Below are positions 1 to 12,437 of a stretch of 64,000 nt of DNA, in pieces. Origin of the DNA: Fragum whitleyi (taxonomy: Eukaryota; Mollusca; Bivalvia; Cardiida; Cardiidae); assembly GCA_948146395.1 (NCBI GenBank), contig OX411558.1, positions 36,344,850-36,408,849 on the forward strand, read 5' to 3'. The notes below the pieces were generated by a model. The model was not told where the DNA came from, did not search any database, and worked only from the letters and a program-made list of their open reading frames with translations. Positions within the stretch are counted from its first letter, which is position 1. Every line of letters begins with the position of its first letter. The position numbers were made by a program, and so were the translations under genes.

Positions 1-250
1 CACGCTTAACGCAACCCTATCTCTTTTCATAAAAGATAAGTGCAAAAATAAAACAAATTGGATTCAAATAGATTCTAGACTGATAAATTTGGATTACCAC
101 ACACGTAAAAAATATGTTTTTTTAATAATTCTCCTTAAAGAATTTTACTGTATTCTTTTCCAACAATATTCAGTTTTAATCAGTTCTGGTGTTCTGTTGT
201 TGATAAAGAATTGTATTTCTTCCGCTCTTAGCATATCCCAAGTTTTGGCG

Positions 251-306
251 GACAGAATAGACTAAGATCAGCCTGCACATATGTGCAGTCTGATCTTGGT
301 CTACTC
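251..306. repeat. Family C hairpin core
   Basis: AGACTAAGATCAGCCTGCAC is followed by its mirror GTGCAGTCTGATCTTGGTCT around CATATG. The same core occurs at 39451, 42970, 47750 and 49733. The outer TTAACCCTT ends are not recognisable here. Confidence 0.7.
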
Positions 307-316
307 TGATTGCTTA

Positions 317-751
317 CATTTAGTTACATCGTGAAATCGACATTCATTGAACTCAAAACCAGTCTAAAACACTCAATCAGCGCTCTATTCATTCAATTCA
401 ATCACTGACTCAAACCATTCAAAAACGCACCAAAATAATTGAAAAAGTCAATCATCAATCTTATTCTAAATAAATAAAGCTAGAAAAAAAACGCGATTTT
501 ACTGACATACTAAATTATAAGCGGCTGATTTTTTGTTTAAGAAAAAGAAAGGTATTTATAAAGTTTGTTTGTATATTTTATCAAAGAGGTGTAATAAATA
601 TCGCTAATTTTGTTCATCCGGAACAAAATTGGCGATATTGGATTACATCCCACGAATTTCACTCAAAACTCGCTCCACAAACTCGTTCAATTTCATTCCA
701 AAATCCATTCTTAAATAATTTATCTTGTCAAATTCACAATGTTATTTACTG
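317..751. mobile_element. Family A MITE (Tc1/mariner-like), copy 1
   Basis: 435-bp element between TA dinucleotides. Inverted ends derive from CAGTTAATAACATCGTGAAA. The subterminal parts are runs of degenerate CATTC/CACTCAAA, and the centre is a palindrome (ATCGCTAATTTTGTTCATCC mirrored). No coding capacity. TA target plus CAGT ends is the Tc1/mariner pattern. Confidence 0.75.
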
Positions 752-1166
752 TACATGTGTACTACTTAATTATTGTAAGAAAAACTTTACACATATAGAT
801 TCCAAGAAGATCTGCGATTATTTTCAAAGAAAAATCAAACTCGACAGGATAAGGGTAAAGTCCCTTTGATGATTCTTTGCTGATCACCCGGGGTTATATT
901 TGGCTAGTGGTTAATTTTCTACGGTGTCATTTTCAGAAAATTCCAATTTTCCTCTAATATGAATATCAAAGTACTGCTAATATTTTTTTCTAAATTATGG
1001 TTTCTAAATAACTCTCTTTAATAACGACCATTGTCTTTGTGGTTTTGACATTGTATTCCTTTAAAGCCTCTTTTTAAAGTATAACAAACTCATTAAAACA
1101 AGTGAAGAAAAAAAATACGTTATTTTTTGTAATAAGGTTTACTTTATCTTAAGAAATTGAATAGTA

Positions 1167-1288
1167 CAGTTAATGATATCATGTAATTGACACTAATTCC
1201 GATCGAATCATTCCAATTCGCCCAATCAGCGCTCCATTCATTCATTCCAAACATTCACTCAAATCTATCGAAAATGCTCCAAAATTAA

Positions 1289-1322
<34 letters not shown>

Positions 1323-1597
1323 TTCGAAATCGATCATATTATGCTTCGTTTTTATTGGCAGATGTGAATTTCAAAGTGCCTGATTTGTTCAAAGGAGACA
1401 CTAACAAAAAAACATTTTTTGTATTTTATTAAAGGGAGGTAATACTAATCTCTACCTTTGTTCATCTTGAATAAAATTAGCAGAATCGTTTATCTCCCTT
1501 GATTTTTCACTCAAAACACGCTTTGATTCTCATTCAATTTCAATCAAAAACCATTCCAAAATCATTCATCCTGTAAATTTTACGATGTCCTTTACTG
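1167..1597. mobile_element. Family A MITE, copy 2
   Basis: Starts CAGTTAATGATATCATG after TA and ends TTTACTG before TA; 431 bp. A CAA microsatellite (1290-1321) has grown inside its left subterminal region. Confidence 0.75.
1290..1321. repeat. (CAA)n microsatellite
   Basis: About ten CAA units inside a family A MITE. Confidence 0.9.
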
Positions 1598-2282
1598 TAT
1601 TTATCATGCTTTGAAGGCAAATGATATTTCACGAGCTTTTACACTTCTGAACATCGTCAAATTAGACAGTGCAGTGAGCGAGTTTTGAAATGGATTCAAA
1701 GCTCGAAATAACAGAGCAAAATGAGCAATATTCTATAACATCCCTTTAATCAAATCTGCGTATTTTTTTGACAATAAGTTTTGTTTTTCGCGCACCAAGC
1801 ATACGCTTTTCAATTCACTTATAGAATGGTTTGATCGTTTTTAAATGAATTCTGGAGCGTTTATGGAAGATTTCGGAGCGTTTTAAAGAGTTTTAAGAAT
1901 TAAATGAATGGAGCAATGAGTAAGAGGTTTCGAACGGTTGTGATCGAGGTGAGAAAATCTACAACTTTTAGAGAGATAGAAAAGTTTTGACCGCGATTAA
2001 AAATGTCTTGGTACAAAGTTGCACCTAACTTTCGAGAGAGGTTGCAATAATATGTCGTAGTCTGTCATCTGTCGTTGAATATGAATTCATATTCGTTCGA
2101 CAAAAGAAAATATTTAACACTTCTGGGACCCGCAAAATAAAAAAATAAAAAAAGAGAAAAGGCCGTCTTTCGAAATAAAAAGAGATCGGTCCGAGCAGAG
2201 GTGAACTGAGCGTCACATTTCAAAAATGTCTACACAGAAAGGTAAAATGACCATTCAAGTTTCAGAAAATCCTACTGGTGTG

Positions 2283-2345
2283 AAAGTTCTCAAGCATAGT
2301 CAGACTGCGCAACCCGCCCAGTCTGACTATGGTCGACACTTTACG
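2283..2345. repeat. Family B MITE fragment
   Basis: CATAGTCAGACTGCGC ... AGTCTGACTATGGTCGACAC is the internal hairpin of the family B elements (compare 32840-32880). The outer ends are lost. Confidence 0.55.
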
Positions 2346-2765
2346 AACTACCCCGATGGCCCATTTATCATCTATCGCCCTACAAGTCATTCACATTTAC
2401 ATTCTAATAATCTTAAAACTAGAACTTAACTAAATAATGCAAATCCCGTTAATATTCCCATTATTTCTCCTTTCTTCTTAAAGCGTTAATTTGCCTTTAG
2501 AAATTACAATCTCTTCTTCAAAGGAAGTTGAAATTAGAATATTCCTTTCAAATTCCATTTGTAGACAAACAAGGGCTAGACAATAAAGATAAGAGTAAAA
2601 AACAGTTTCTTATTAAGAGATTTTTTTATTAACCAAGGTGACGATAATTACCTTCCGGTGAGTTCTTATACTCCGCCGAAGGTCGAATATTGGTGTCGCC
2701 TTCTCCGATTGTTCTTTCGTCTGTCTGTCCGTTGTTCCATTTGTTGCCTTTTAATGTCTATCATA

Positions 2766-3200
2766 CAGTTAACAACATTATGAAATTGACAAGGTGAATG
2801 ATTTTGGAATGATTTAGGAATGAAATTGAATGAGTGTGAGGAGCGGGTTTTGAGTGAATATAATGAGAGATAATCCTATATCGCAAATCTTGTTCAGGAT
2901 GAACAAAATTGGCGATATTGATAACCTCTCTTAAATAAAAAGTTCATACAAGTTCTATACATAGCTTCCTATTCCTTCAAGAACGTATGAGAAGCTAACA
3001 ATTTGAATTATTTCAGTGAAATCGCGTTTTTTCTCTATCAAATTTATTTTAAATAACGTTGTTGATTATATATTTTTCAAACGGTTTTGGCGTTTTTGAA
3101 TGGTTTAAGTGAGTGTTTGGAATGAATGATTGTGTCTCTAAATGAGCGATTTAGAATGATTTGATTGAGGCGAAGGTCAATCTCACGATGTTGTTACCTG
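2766..3200. mobile_element. Family A MITE, copy 3
   Basis: 435 bp, CAGTTAACAACATTATGAAA to the mirrored end before TA at 3201. Inverted relative to copy 1, with the central palindrome at about 2879-2920. Confidence 0.8.
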
Positions 3201-3689
3201 TACGCCGTCAAAAGCAAAAGACCACAATGTTGAATAAATTCACATGAAACGTAGTCAGAACAAAATGACCATACTATCCCTCTATGCGATCTTTTTAGCT
3301 GTACTGGTTGAAGGCCAGAAACCTTTTGTCATTGCGGTGTTTCCGTTGTGCGTCCGTGTAAACTTTGCCGTAAACATTGTTAATGATCCATTTTTAAAGA
3401 TCCATCAAGACATATCTATCTTATAAAAAATATTTCGAATCAATACTAATATATATTTTGAAAAACGGCTTTCCATATAAGGCTACTCTAGAATCGGCTT
3501 TTCTTTCCATCTTATGGCCTCTTTGTAAACTTCCATATCTGACTGAGCTTCTCAATGATAGATATTTGAAAGCCGGTGGAGCGATACAGGCCCTCCTGTG
3601 CCTCTTGTTCTCAACGTTTATTTAATGGAATCCCATGCCGCTATAGATCCCCGTCTGCGGCGAACACCTTTTTTTTCATTTTTCCACCA
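3201..3689. other. No recognisable feature
   Basis: AT-rich sequence with only short chance frames of about 60 codons; no repeat family recognised. Confidence 0.5.
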
Positions 3690-3932
3690 AGGCCCGGGGT
3701 TAGAAAACTTTTCTCAGGCTCAACTGAGAATTTTTTCTCAAATTTCAAATTAGAATAAATGTATGAAAATAAAAGAAAATATTAATAAGTTGTTATTCAT
3801 AACAACTTTTTAGTATTATATTTTATGTTAATACATTTAAATGAATATTTAAACAGAATGCGGCTTTCATCTCAAATTGAAATTGAGAAAATTTTGATTT
3901 GAGAATGAGAAAAGTTTAATAACCTCGGGCCC
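3690..3932. mobile_element. Palindromic MITE with GGCCCGRGGTTA ends
   Basis: The left arm GGCCCGGGGTTAGAAAACTT, continuing TTCTCA and later CTCAAATTTCAAATT, is mirrored by the right arm ending AACCTCGGGCCC. The arms are about 60 bp, total length about 243 bp, and a small hairpin (AAGTTGTTATTCATAACAAC) sits at the centre. No other copy is seen in the window and no clear target duplication is visible. Confidence 0.65.
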
Positions 3933-4653
3933 AGAGAGATTATACGTGTATTTGTAGTTCGGATGATGAGCTGAGCTTCAAAAAGGGTCCGTTACGGTAT
4001 TGGTAATACGGTACCAGCAATATATGGCTACATGTGTGTTGGTGCTCTATCCGCCGTAAAGACAAAGACAAAGGTGACGTTGAACATCAATCTAACTAAT
4101 ACGCGTACAATGTACACAGTCGTGATCCATACGATCACTTAAACATTAAGGGTGATTTTTTTGTCTCTTTCATATTTTTTTCAATTATGCCAAGCAGCTT
4201 CCTTTGAATCATGACATCTGAAGACAAAAAATAAAGAGAAAAAAGTGAAATATTCACCTAATATCCGATAAAAGTTAATTCATAATTATTGTAATGTATT
4301 TGTTCAAACGATAACGACATCAATTGGAAATCAAATTTGAACTCAAAGACCATAAAACAACATATTCTGGACATTTTCAGAACATTAATACATAATGTCG
4401 GTTTTAAGAAACAGTCTTTCCTCATTGGCAGATTTCTTAGAAATTCAATAATTACCTCATAAATATGATAATGAAATATGTTAACGTCAATAGCTAATGT
4501 TTAAAAGGCGGAGAATTGTGTTGTTTCTTGATATGAAGGAGTGTTTTGGCTTCAGTTCAGGGAAATATTGTCAAAGGTACAAAGGTATAAGAATTTAAAC
4601 GAATTCGAATTGTTGTTGTTGTTTTGAGGTGTTAGAGCACTATTGTATTCATG
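3933..4653. other. No recognisable feature
   Basis: AT-rich intergenic DNA; I see no repeat family or coding signal. Confidence 0.5.
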
Positions 4654-5080
4654 TATTTAAGTTCGTCGTGAAATTTACAAGATGAATGATATTGGAATGA
4701 TTTTGAATTGAAATTGAATGAGTGAATGGATCGAGTTTTGAGTGAAATTGAAGGGAGACAATCCATATCGCTAATTTTATTCAGGATAAACAAAATTTAC
4801 GATATTTATTACCTCCCTTAAATAAAAAATGCATACAGGTTTTATGAATAACTTTCTATGTTTTCTCGAGCCCATCATACGCTTACAAAATTCAATTATG
4901 TTAAAGAAATCGGGGAGTTTATCTACCGTTTTTTATTTTGAATGTAGTTGTAAATTAAATCATTGAAAAAGATTCGGAGCGTTTTTGAATGTTTTGAGTA
5001 AGTTTTTAGAATAATGAATGGAGCGCTGAGAGAACGATTGAAGACCAGAAAGAACGTCAATTTCACGATATTACTAACTG
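4654..5080. mobile_element. Family A MITE, copy 4
   Basis: Left end is diverged (GTTCGTCGTGAAATTTACA). The right end CGTCAATTTCACGATATTAC runs to ACTG at 5080, before TA. The central palindrome (ATCGCTAATTTTATTCAGGA) is present. Confidence 0.7.
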
Positions 5081-5300
5081 TAAGTCCTCTTATTTAACTG
5101 TTTTTAGTTACAACAGTGTTCCATAAAATACTAGATATACATATAACTAACGATACTCAAAGCTCCGAAGAGACTCTTTTTTCTAAAATTCATCGTGGTA
5201 AGAAACTAAAAGTCGTATCAAATTGTATGAATACGGGTAGTGAATCCTTGAAACGGAATCATTCATAAGTGTGATAAGACTTAAGTGTGCATGTGTAATT

Positions 5301-5496
5301 GTGACCCGTCACAGACTGGTCAGACTGCGCAGACTTGCCACGTTCAAACTTCTCACAATAAATGAATTTTCTTAATCTAGAATGGTTATTCTACACGTAC
5401 CTAATTTCGTTTTTTTACGCATTCTGGTTAGCCTATGCTTGATCCAATCTATTTCCAAATATTTATTTGATCGTCCTATTTCGCGTGAGGGGTTGC
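5301..5496. mobile_element. Family B MITE, shortened copy
   Basis: Begins GTGACCCGTCAC and ends TATTTCGCGTGAGGGGTTGCA, a diverged inverted pair. It keeps the internal TCAGACTGCGCAGACT and TCTAGAATGGTTATTCTAC stretches. At about 196 bp it is shorter than the ~265-bp copies. Confidence 0.6.
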
Positions 5497-5629
5497 AAAT
5501 AATATATGAATGATAATTCTAATTTCCCGATTTTTTTTTCACATTTCAGATTATGGTAAGTCGTAGAGCAGAAGCGGACCGCGAACAGTGAGCATATAGT
5601 TTTAACATATTCTATTTATCATAAACGTG

Positions 5630-6046
5630 AAGTTAATAACATCGTGAAATTGACACTCATTCCGATCAAAATCATTCCAATTCGCTCAATTAGCGCTCAA
5701 TTCGCTCATTCCAAACATTCACTCAAATCAATCAAAAACGCTCCAAAATTATTACAAAACATTTCGAAATCGTTCAAATCGATCAACATTTTAATCAAAT
5801 CGTTCATATTATTCTACGTTTTTATTGGCTGGTGTAAATTTCAAAGTATCTTGTTGGTTCAAAAACAAAAAAAAATACATATATTTGATTAAAGGGAGGT
5901 AAAAAAATCGCGAATATTGTTCATCTTCAAAAAAATTAGCGGTATTACTTTACCTCCCTTGAATTTCGCTCCACATACTCATTAAGTTTCACTCCAGCAT
6001 CTTTCCAAAATCATTCATTCTGTCAATTACGCGATGTTCTTAACTG
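5630..6046. mobile_element. Family A MITE, copy 5
   Basis: Left AGTTAATAACATCGTGAAAT, right TGTCAATTACGCGATGTTCT up to ACTG at 6046 then TA. The central palindrome lies around 5907-5945. The left TA is degenerate (TG). Confidence 0.75.
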
Positions 6047-6556
6047 TACAAAGTTACATGAATCTTTACAATACAAGAATTTTTATTCAATATACATATG
6101 ACAAAATAGATAAGAACGAAAGCCTGGGCTTACAGAGACCTTCTCCAACTTCCAGAAATAAATACTCATCTTGCTAGAAAAAGTTTGTGTACATAATTGG
6201 CAGGTTGATCTTTATATGAAAGGAAACTGAAATTGGAATTATAAGCATGAATGTTTAGTATAATAAAACAAATCAATATTTAGAAGAACGAAAGAAGAAA
6301 GAAAACTATTATTGTGTGGATGGCTGATGAGAAAATATAAAAAAATAAACAAACAAACAAACAAAAAACACCTTTGACGGCATTTTAAAAATTCAAAAAA
6401 GATAGTACTAGTACTAAATACAAAGTACTAGTCCGTGAACCAGAGAGCAATTAATACATTAAGGTCACTTATGAATTCTTCCTCCAGTATGTCTTATTGT
6501 ATACATAGATACATGTAACAAAATAAGAAAATTTTACATGGAATTTCGGAAAAATA

Positions 6557-7492
6557 CAGTTAAGATTATCTTAAAAATGACATTCACATCGATCAAAAGT
6601 TTCAAAACCATTCTGAATCGATCTCCTAGATTTTCATAAACAAGAGACGAAATCCATTGCGCTAGTTTCGTACATTTTTGATGAAGTAGCGATATTATAA
6701 CATATTTTTTTTAATATCACCTAAATCTCGCCAACCCCCCTCTTTCCATTGCGCAGTTTGTCCAGTATTCTAAATCGCTAACTATTCATTCCTAACATTC
6801 ACGCAAACCAGTCAAAAACGCTACAAAATCTATCGAAAATGGTTCAGAATCGTTTTCAATACTTCCTTCACGGCTTTATTCAAAGAATTCAAGTTTATTT
6901 TTATTGACTTGTGTCGATTCGAAGCGTCAGCAAAGAGACAGGAATCTTTTTTTATGCCCCCCCCCTTCGAAGAAGAGGGGTATATTGCTTTGCACTTGTC
7001 GGTCGGGCGGTACATGTAGGTTGGTCGGTCGGTCCGTAGACCCTTCTTTTGTCCGGAGCATGTCTCAAGTAAGAAAGTTAGCATAATTAAACTTCACGGA
7101 TGGATAGATCTCATTGAGGAGAAGTGCAGTGCACAAAATCCATAACTCTACTCATCATATTTTGTGAGTTAGTGCCCTTTGTTGATTGGCAAAGAACAGG
7201 CTATTGACCTGCTTTTATCGGGGGGGGGGGGGGCATTTTTTTTACAAACATCTCTTGTTTATATTGTCGATTCGATGCGTCAGTAAATAGACAGGAGTCT
7301 TTTATTTATAGTTTTAAAGGGAGATAATAAGATATCGATAATTTCGTCCACTTTGTACGAAATTGACAATATTGTTTTACATTCCTTCAATTTCTTTCAA
7401 AATTCACCACATACTCCCATTCAATCATTCAATGTCATTCCAAAATCATTCGATAATAATTCAACAAGTCAATTTTTTGATGCTTCTTACTG
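6557..7492. mobile_element. Family A MITE, copy 6, enlarged by insertions
   Basis: CAGTTAAGATTATCTTAAAA after TA at the left, TTCTTACTG before TA at the right. At 936 bp it is twice the family length. Foreign DNA lies at about 6625-6770 and 6956-7256; the second insert is flanked by two ~55-bp direct copies of host element sequence (6891-6955, 7257-7312). Confidence 0.65.
6956..7256. repeat. Dispersed repeat fragment (TTGCTTTGCACTTGTCGG type), nested
   Basis: Starts in a C-run, then TTCGAAGAAGAGGGGTATAT, TTGCTTTGCACTTGTCGGTC, TAGATCTCATTGA and GTGCAGTGCACAAAA. Ends near a G-run (7219-7233). The same blocks occur in the same order at 16970-17160. Parent element unknown. Confidence 0.6.
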
Positions 7493-8126
7493 TAAGTACG
7501 AGCTTTCTTATGATAGGGTGTCACATTTGTTTCTGTCCATTTTGGGACCGGCATAAAGTTATTCTATACCGTCGGGATTCCAAGACCTATCTTCCCCTAT
7601 GCGAGAGCTCTTCCTAGTTAAAGCTAGGTTGCAGTACAAACACCCCTTTTACTCAACACACGGCTACAGAAGTATTGTTGAAACGCTTATAAAAATGCCA
7701 AAATCGTTCATGGCTCGTGTTTTACCCTTAAACTAGAGTTTGACTCTCCAAATATCTGACAATACACATGTACCGAAATATGACTACTAGAAATTCGTCC
7801 CAATGAAGTCATTTTGACCCCCTTGATCCCTTGAGAGGAGTAAATAAGGGTCAAAACATGGTATTTATACCTAGGATTTTCACACATTTCTATCAAAAGA
7901 TTTACATATAAATTACCTATTTCAGATCATTACAAGAATCAATTAAAGTGAACTTTTAATATGCAAATTTCCTATTTATGTTTTTCTTTTTCTGTCGCTT
8001 TGACCCTTTTAAGTTCAGATTTGACCCCGAATTTTTTAAGTTGAGGAGTCAATGACTCCTCAATATCACACACTAACACGAGACCTGTCTTTGTCTTGTC
8101 ACAAGGTCGACAATTTAAAATAAGTA
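7493..8126. other. No recognisable feature
   Basis: AT-rich intergenic stretch with only short chance open frames. Confidence 0.5.
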
Positions 8127-8496
8127 CAGTTAGTAACATCATGAAATTGACATCCATCTTGATCAAAACCATTCTTAATCGATCACTCAGCGTTCGATTA
8201 TCCGGTTAAAAAATGTATTTGAACTAGATTAAGTTATTCCACGATTGTTTTTGCTAGAGTGAATTTCAAAGAGTCTTATTATTTTGTTAAGACACACAAA
8301 GTTGAAAGAATGGACAAATTTTTAAAGGGATATAATAGATATCGCTATTTTTTTTCCAAATTTGAGGAATTGGCGATATTGGATTACCCTACCCCTTTTA
8401 TTTCGTTTACAACTCATCCAAACCCACTCACACTCATATCATTCAAAGTTCAGTCCATCACCAATCAACGTTCCAATTTAACGTTGTTTCTAACTG
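8127..8496. mobile_element. Family A MITE, copy 7, internally deleted
   Basis: CAGTTAGTAACATCATGAAA after TA to TTTCTAACTG at 8496; 370 bp. The central palindrome (ATATCGCTATTTTTTTTCC / GGAATTGGCGATATT) is eroded. Confidence 0.7.
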
Positions 8497-9366
8497 TTTA
8501 TTTACATGCTGCATCCCCATGTTGTATTTAACAAAGATTCTTTAAATGAAATATCTATCATTTTTTACTGAAGCTTCTACTGGCCATATCATAAAATTAA
8601 TATTCCTTCTTGAATATGGCCTTTGAGGACCTTCCTCACAAAATTCCTGGAAAATGATAGTAAAAACAACAACAGTTTACCAAATTAGTCTTGAATTAAA
8701 ACAGACAGGAATGGAATATTTTTGACAACCTGTCATTTCGGATCTACTTACAATTCGCCACGATTCTATTTCGTCCATTAAAAGAACAACGGAGAGCTTA
8801 ATTAGCGTGCTCAGATGGCTAATTATTTATCTCAAATTATGTACTATATTGTGGTCTTTCCTAGCTACCTGCAGAGAATTCATAAAACTTTGCGTTCAAG
8901 GTAAGCTGTTGTGGTTAGGTAGATGCCCGTCGTACGTCGAGTGTTGTATGCATGTGTCATAAAGATTTACTTTAAATGCAACCAAGAGGCCACACTTGTT
9001 GTTCGATTTACATGAAATTTGACCATAATAATTGTCTTGGTGAAATCTCGTACGATGGAGAAATCTCAGAAAAAAACTTGGGTACACATAATAGTGTTTT
9101 TTTTTTCGTGGGATGATCTGAGTCTAAGCGTTTCGCACAAATGAAATTGTTAGAGCTCTCACGCGTAGGCTTGCACATAAGGAACATTTGGGAGCTCTTT
9201 GAGCGCTGGAAATCAATTTGAAAAAAAAGAAAGAAAGAAGAAAGAAAAAAAAGATTGGAACTAATAGACTTACCAGAGGCCGCATTTCAAGAATGTTATA
9301 TTCTGGTAGAATGGTCTTCCTACATTCGAAAAAAATACTTAAGATATTTCTTAAGGTTTTTATTGA
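8497..9366. other. No recognisable feature
   Basis: Unremarkable AT-rich DNA with a purine-rich patch at about 9220-9255. Confidence 0.5.
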
Positions 9367-9443
9367 TTCCATGGAGGTATTAAACTAAAAACCTAATCAC
9401 GCTGAGTGTGATTATGTTTATTTGTTTCATACCTCTATGAAAT
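9367..9443. repeat. Family F hairpin, copy 1 of a tandem pair
   Basis: TTCCATGGAGGTATTAAAC is mirrored by GTTTCATACCTCTATGAAA around ATCACGCTGAGTGTGAT. The flanks (AAGATATT ... TTATTGATTCC and AAATGAACAAAAAGT) repeat around the second copy, so the pair arose by tandem duplication. Confidence 0.75.
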
Positions 9444-9507
9444 GAACAAAAAGTCTCTTCAAAAATTACTAAAATTACTAAAAGATATTAAGGTAGTTTT
9501 TTATTGA

Positions 9508-9580
9508 TTCCATGGAGGTATGAAACTAAAATCTAATCACACTGAGTGTGATTATGTTTTTTGTTTCATACCTCCATGAA
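9508..9580. repeat. Family F hairpin, copy 2 of a tandem pair
   Basis: TTCCATGGAGGTATGAAACT is mirrored by GTTTCATACCTCCATGAAA around ATCACACTGAGTGTGAT. The arms pair almost perfectly, better than in copy 1. Confidence 0.8.
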
Positions 9581-9603
9581 ATGAACAAAAAGTTTCTTCA
9601 TTT

Positions 9604-10499
9604 TTCATAATTCATTTTCCAGGAGCAATAATGTATTTAAAAGAATTACCCTCAAATGCGTGGATTTTTTTATGGGACTACTTTCCGCAGAAGCTTACAA
9701 AAAGCTCCGTTATCAAAATTGTTTTCATTGAGTAATGTTGCCAATTTTTCAGCCTATTAAAATGCACAAATCTTGGTGAACACAACTTTAATTAAATTAT
9801 AAAACGATGAAAAGTCTACACCGCTTAGTCTGTATAATCGTTATAACTAGCATTGTGTGGAGAATTCCAAAGAAGTATTTCAAAGCGTTTAGTTCATTTC
9901 TGAGCGCGTTGAAAGGTTTGATTGAATGGTACAGTATATGTATAAATGTTATGGGCGTAACTAGTAATATAGCCACGATGCTTACCGTTCTGGTGGTTTT
10001 CAATTTCGGAAAACCCACAGTTTCCGATGTCATAATTACATTCATCTAGAGATGTACCTTAAAAGACGGGTATCCAAAATGACTGCTATTTTTCGTATCC
10101 AATTTGTCAGAGTAATTGCAAACCAGCTTGTTATTTTTAAGACGGAAACGACGTTATTATATTAATAAGTCGATGCGGGTTTTACCTTTCAAGAAGCTGG
10201 CCCCCGGCTGTTTTTGCGTTATTACCTGGTAAATATATGGTTGCTTGCAGAGAATACGGAAACAAAATCATTAATGGGTCTCATATTTTTTCTACCCAAA
10301 GAAAAAGCAATGAAAATAGAATACGAAATGAACTTTGAATATTTATGACTATTTGATTAGAAAACTTTGATAAATAGAAAAATGCAGGGAATAAAATGAC
10401 TAAGTTCTTTGCGATCTTTATGATCTGACTTTTTTTAAATTAATAAATCAAAGAAAATGCTGATTGTGAAATTATAAAAAAAAAACCTTTTACCCTATC
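9604..10499. other. No recognisable feature
   Basis: Holds an 80-codon frame on each strand over about 9797-10049, but neither has recognisable homology or a codon signal. Confidence 0.45.
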
Positions 10500-10890
10500 C
10501 TTATAATTAAAACACGATAGCGTAACACGCATATTTGAAATGGGAAGAATTACACAGTATTTAATTTGGATTAAAATTCATGCCCTGTGTTTTACTGTGT
10601 CATACGTCATCTTAAACTGAAAAATTGTTGCTTTGGGTGGCAAAGAACCCACGTGCTAAATGACGCGCTATCATTACTTATTAATCAATTTTACAGCCAG
10701 GAAATGTAATTTACTGTTTTACACCCAAAAAAGGGAAATTAAACTAATTTCAGAATTGTGCTCGTGTTGTAATGGATATAATTTTATTTTCGCGTTGATG
10801 TGTCCATGAATAAAGTCTGATAGGGGAGGGATGATATGTAAAGTAAAATCCTCGGGCTCCGACCTCGGATGTGAAATATGAAATACATCT
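10500..10890. repeat. Family I dispersed repeat, copy 1
   Basis: Shares with 29985-30480, in order, ACGATAGCGTAA, AAGAATTACA, TTTACACCC, ATTTCAGAATTGTGCTCGTG and TTCGCGTTGATGTGTCC. No coding capacity; probably a non-autonomous DNA transposon whose mirrored end survives only in the other copy. Confidence 0.6.
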
Positions 10891-10994
10891 AATGCACCTA
10901 TCCAAAACCATAGCTATTTAAAAAGGTGATTTTAAAGAAGTTAAGGTCTAAGCCTAAGCAGATGACATTGGCCTTTCCAAAACCAGGAGTGTCT

Positions 10995-11222
10995 TTAACC
11001 CATTGCTGTTTAATCCCTGCTTTTTACGTGCCTGTGATTTTATGATTAAGAAAACATTGTGAAAAAGAAGAAATTGCTTCTGACAAGCAATTTCTTCTTC
11101 TTCCACACTATTTTCTACCCTTCTGAATGGTTATTTTTCAAATTAAATCCACTTTAAATTTTCGTCTGCAAAACCTTTGAATTTGGACAGGTCCAAAATT
11201 TTGTAAAACAGGAAAGTGTTAA
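10995..11222. mobile_element. Family E MITE, copy 1
   Basis: 228 bp from TTAACCCATTGCTGTTTAAT to AACAGGAAAGTGTTAA, with a central hairpin AGAAATTGCTTCTGACAAGC mirrored. The copy at 25717-25944 has the same length and about 90% identity. Confidence 0.8.
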
Positions 11223-12437
11223 ACAAGATTATACACGCGGAGCTTACCATCCACAGCAGCAATTCGTTTAAAGAATTGTCTTTTTTTTTCATAAAATCAC
11301 CCTGAAAATGCATTGACCATATTCAATGACCATAAGCTTGATCCAAAGAAGTGGTCCTCCCATGAAATACACGCGTGAATTCAATTCGTGACGATGTTCT
11401 GTTCTTTCTTTTTATGGAACTACTCAATTCGAAGATAGTCCCCAGATACCCTTCTTAAGAAACAATGCTATGATCCTTTATCACCAATGGAAAAAAACTA
11501 ACGGTATTAACCATGGACTACCACGGACAAATTTTGTAATCAAAAGTAGTCTCCCTTTATCTATCTTTATGGGTTATTTCCCTTTTGCTACCCGTGGACA
11601 ATTTAAGTACAATTATCTCCCTTTAGCTGTGAGTATCCCTGTTTCCAAAACCACTTATTCAATAAGTTGAAGTGGGTGATTAAGCAAATATTGAATCAAC
11701 TTTGGTCTGATTATAGAGCGATATTCAACAAAGTACTTTTGTTATGTACTATTATATTTCAGACTGTTCCTCACCTTTCACGCTGTACATGTATGTATAC
11801 GTAACCCGTCTCGCGATTAGTGGCCATCTTGGAACTTCGAAAAATAAAGCATTTGAACGAGCTTCTGATTCAACGGAGGTTGTTAAGAGGTCGTATTTCA
11901 TTTATCATTTCGGAAGCGAGAACATAAATTATATAAATGAATTCAGACAATTGCAAAAGGGTGAACAGTTTCTGTCAAGGTCAGTCTGCGCTGTCCGCAC
12001 AGCCTACCCTGGGCAGATATTTTTCACATATTTTGAATTTTATTTTCGCATGACAATACACGTATTCTAGGGCGTCTTTGAAAAGAAAAAAAAATGGGTT
12101 TTTCGAAATGTTGGTCCAATTAGCTATGTTGGTACAAAAGGGACAACTCTCTGAAATAAGACCTTGATATCATTGGTTCTAGCCTTGGGATTACTTAACT
12201 TTTCTCGTTTTCTCGGCCTTAAAGCGAGGTATCGTGTGACAGGGCTTTAACACCGGAGTTGTTAAACAACAACAACAAGAAGAATAACGAAATAACAACG
12301 ACAACAACAACAATTTTCCTAGTAAAAGAGCATTTACACTGCATTTCATGTAATGGTTCCAACATAGAGACATCTTATTTATCCTTTTCCCAAATTCATT
12401 CTTTAATCTTGACAAAGTTTCTCTGTGTGTGTATTAC
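11223..12437. other. No gene; hairpin fragment near 11970-12015
   Basis: GGTCAGTCTGCGCTGTCCGC followed by ACAGCC resembles the GC-rich hairpin cores of families B and C. A CAA-rich patch lies at about 12265-12312. A 108-codon frame (11744-12070) crosses this fragment and is not credible as a gene. Confidence 0.4.

Noticed and set aside
11744..12070. 108-codon plus-strand open frame
   Set aside because: Crosses a hairpin repeat fragment; no domain, no codon bias.
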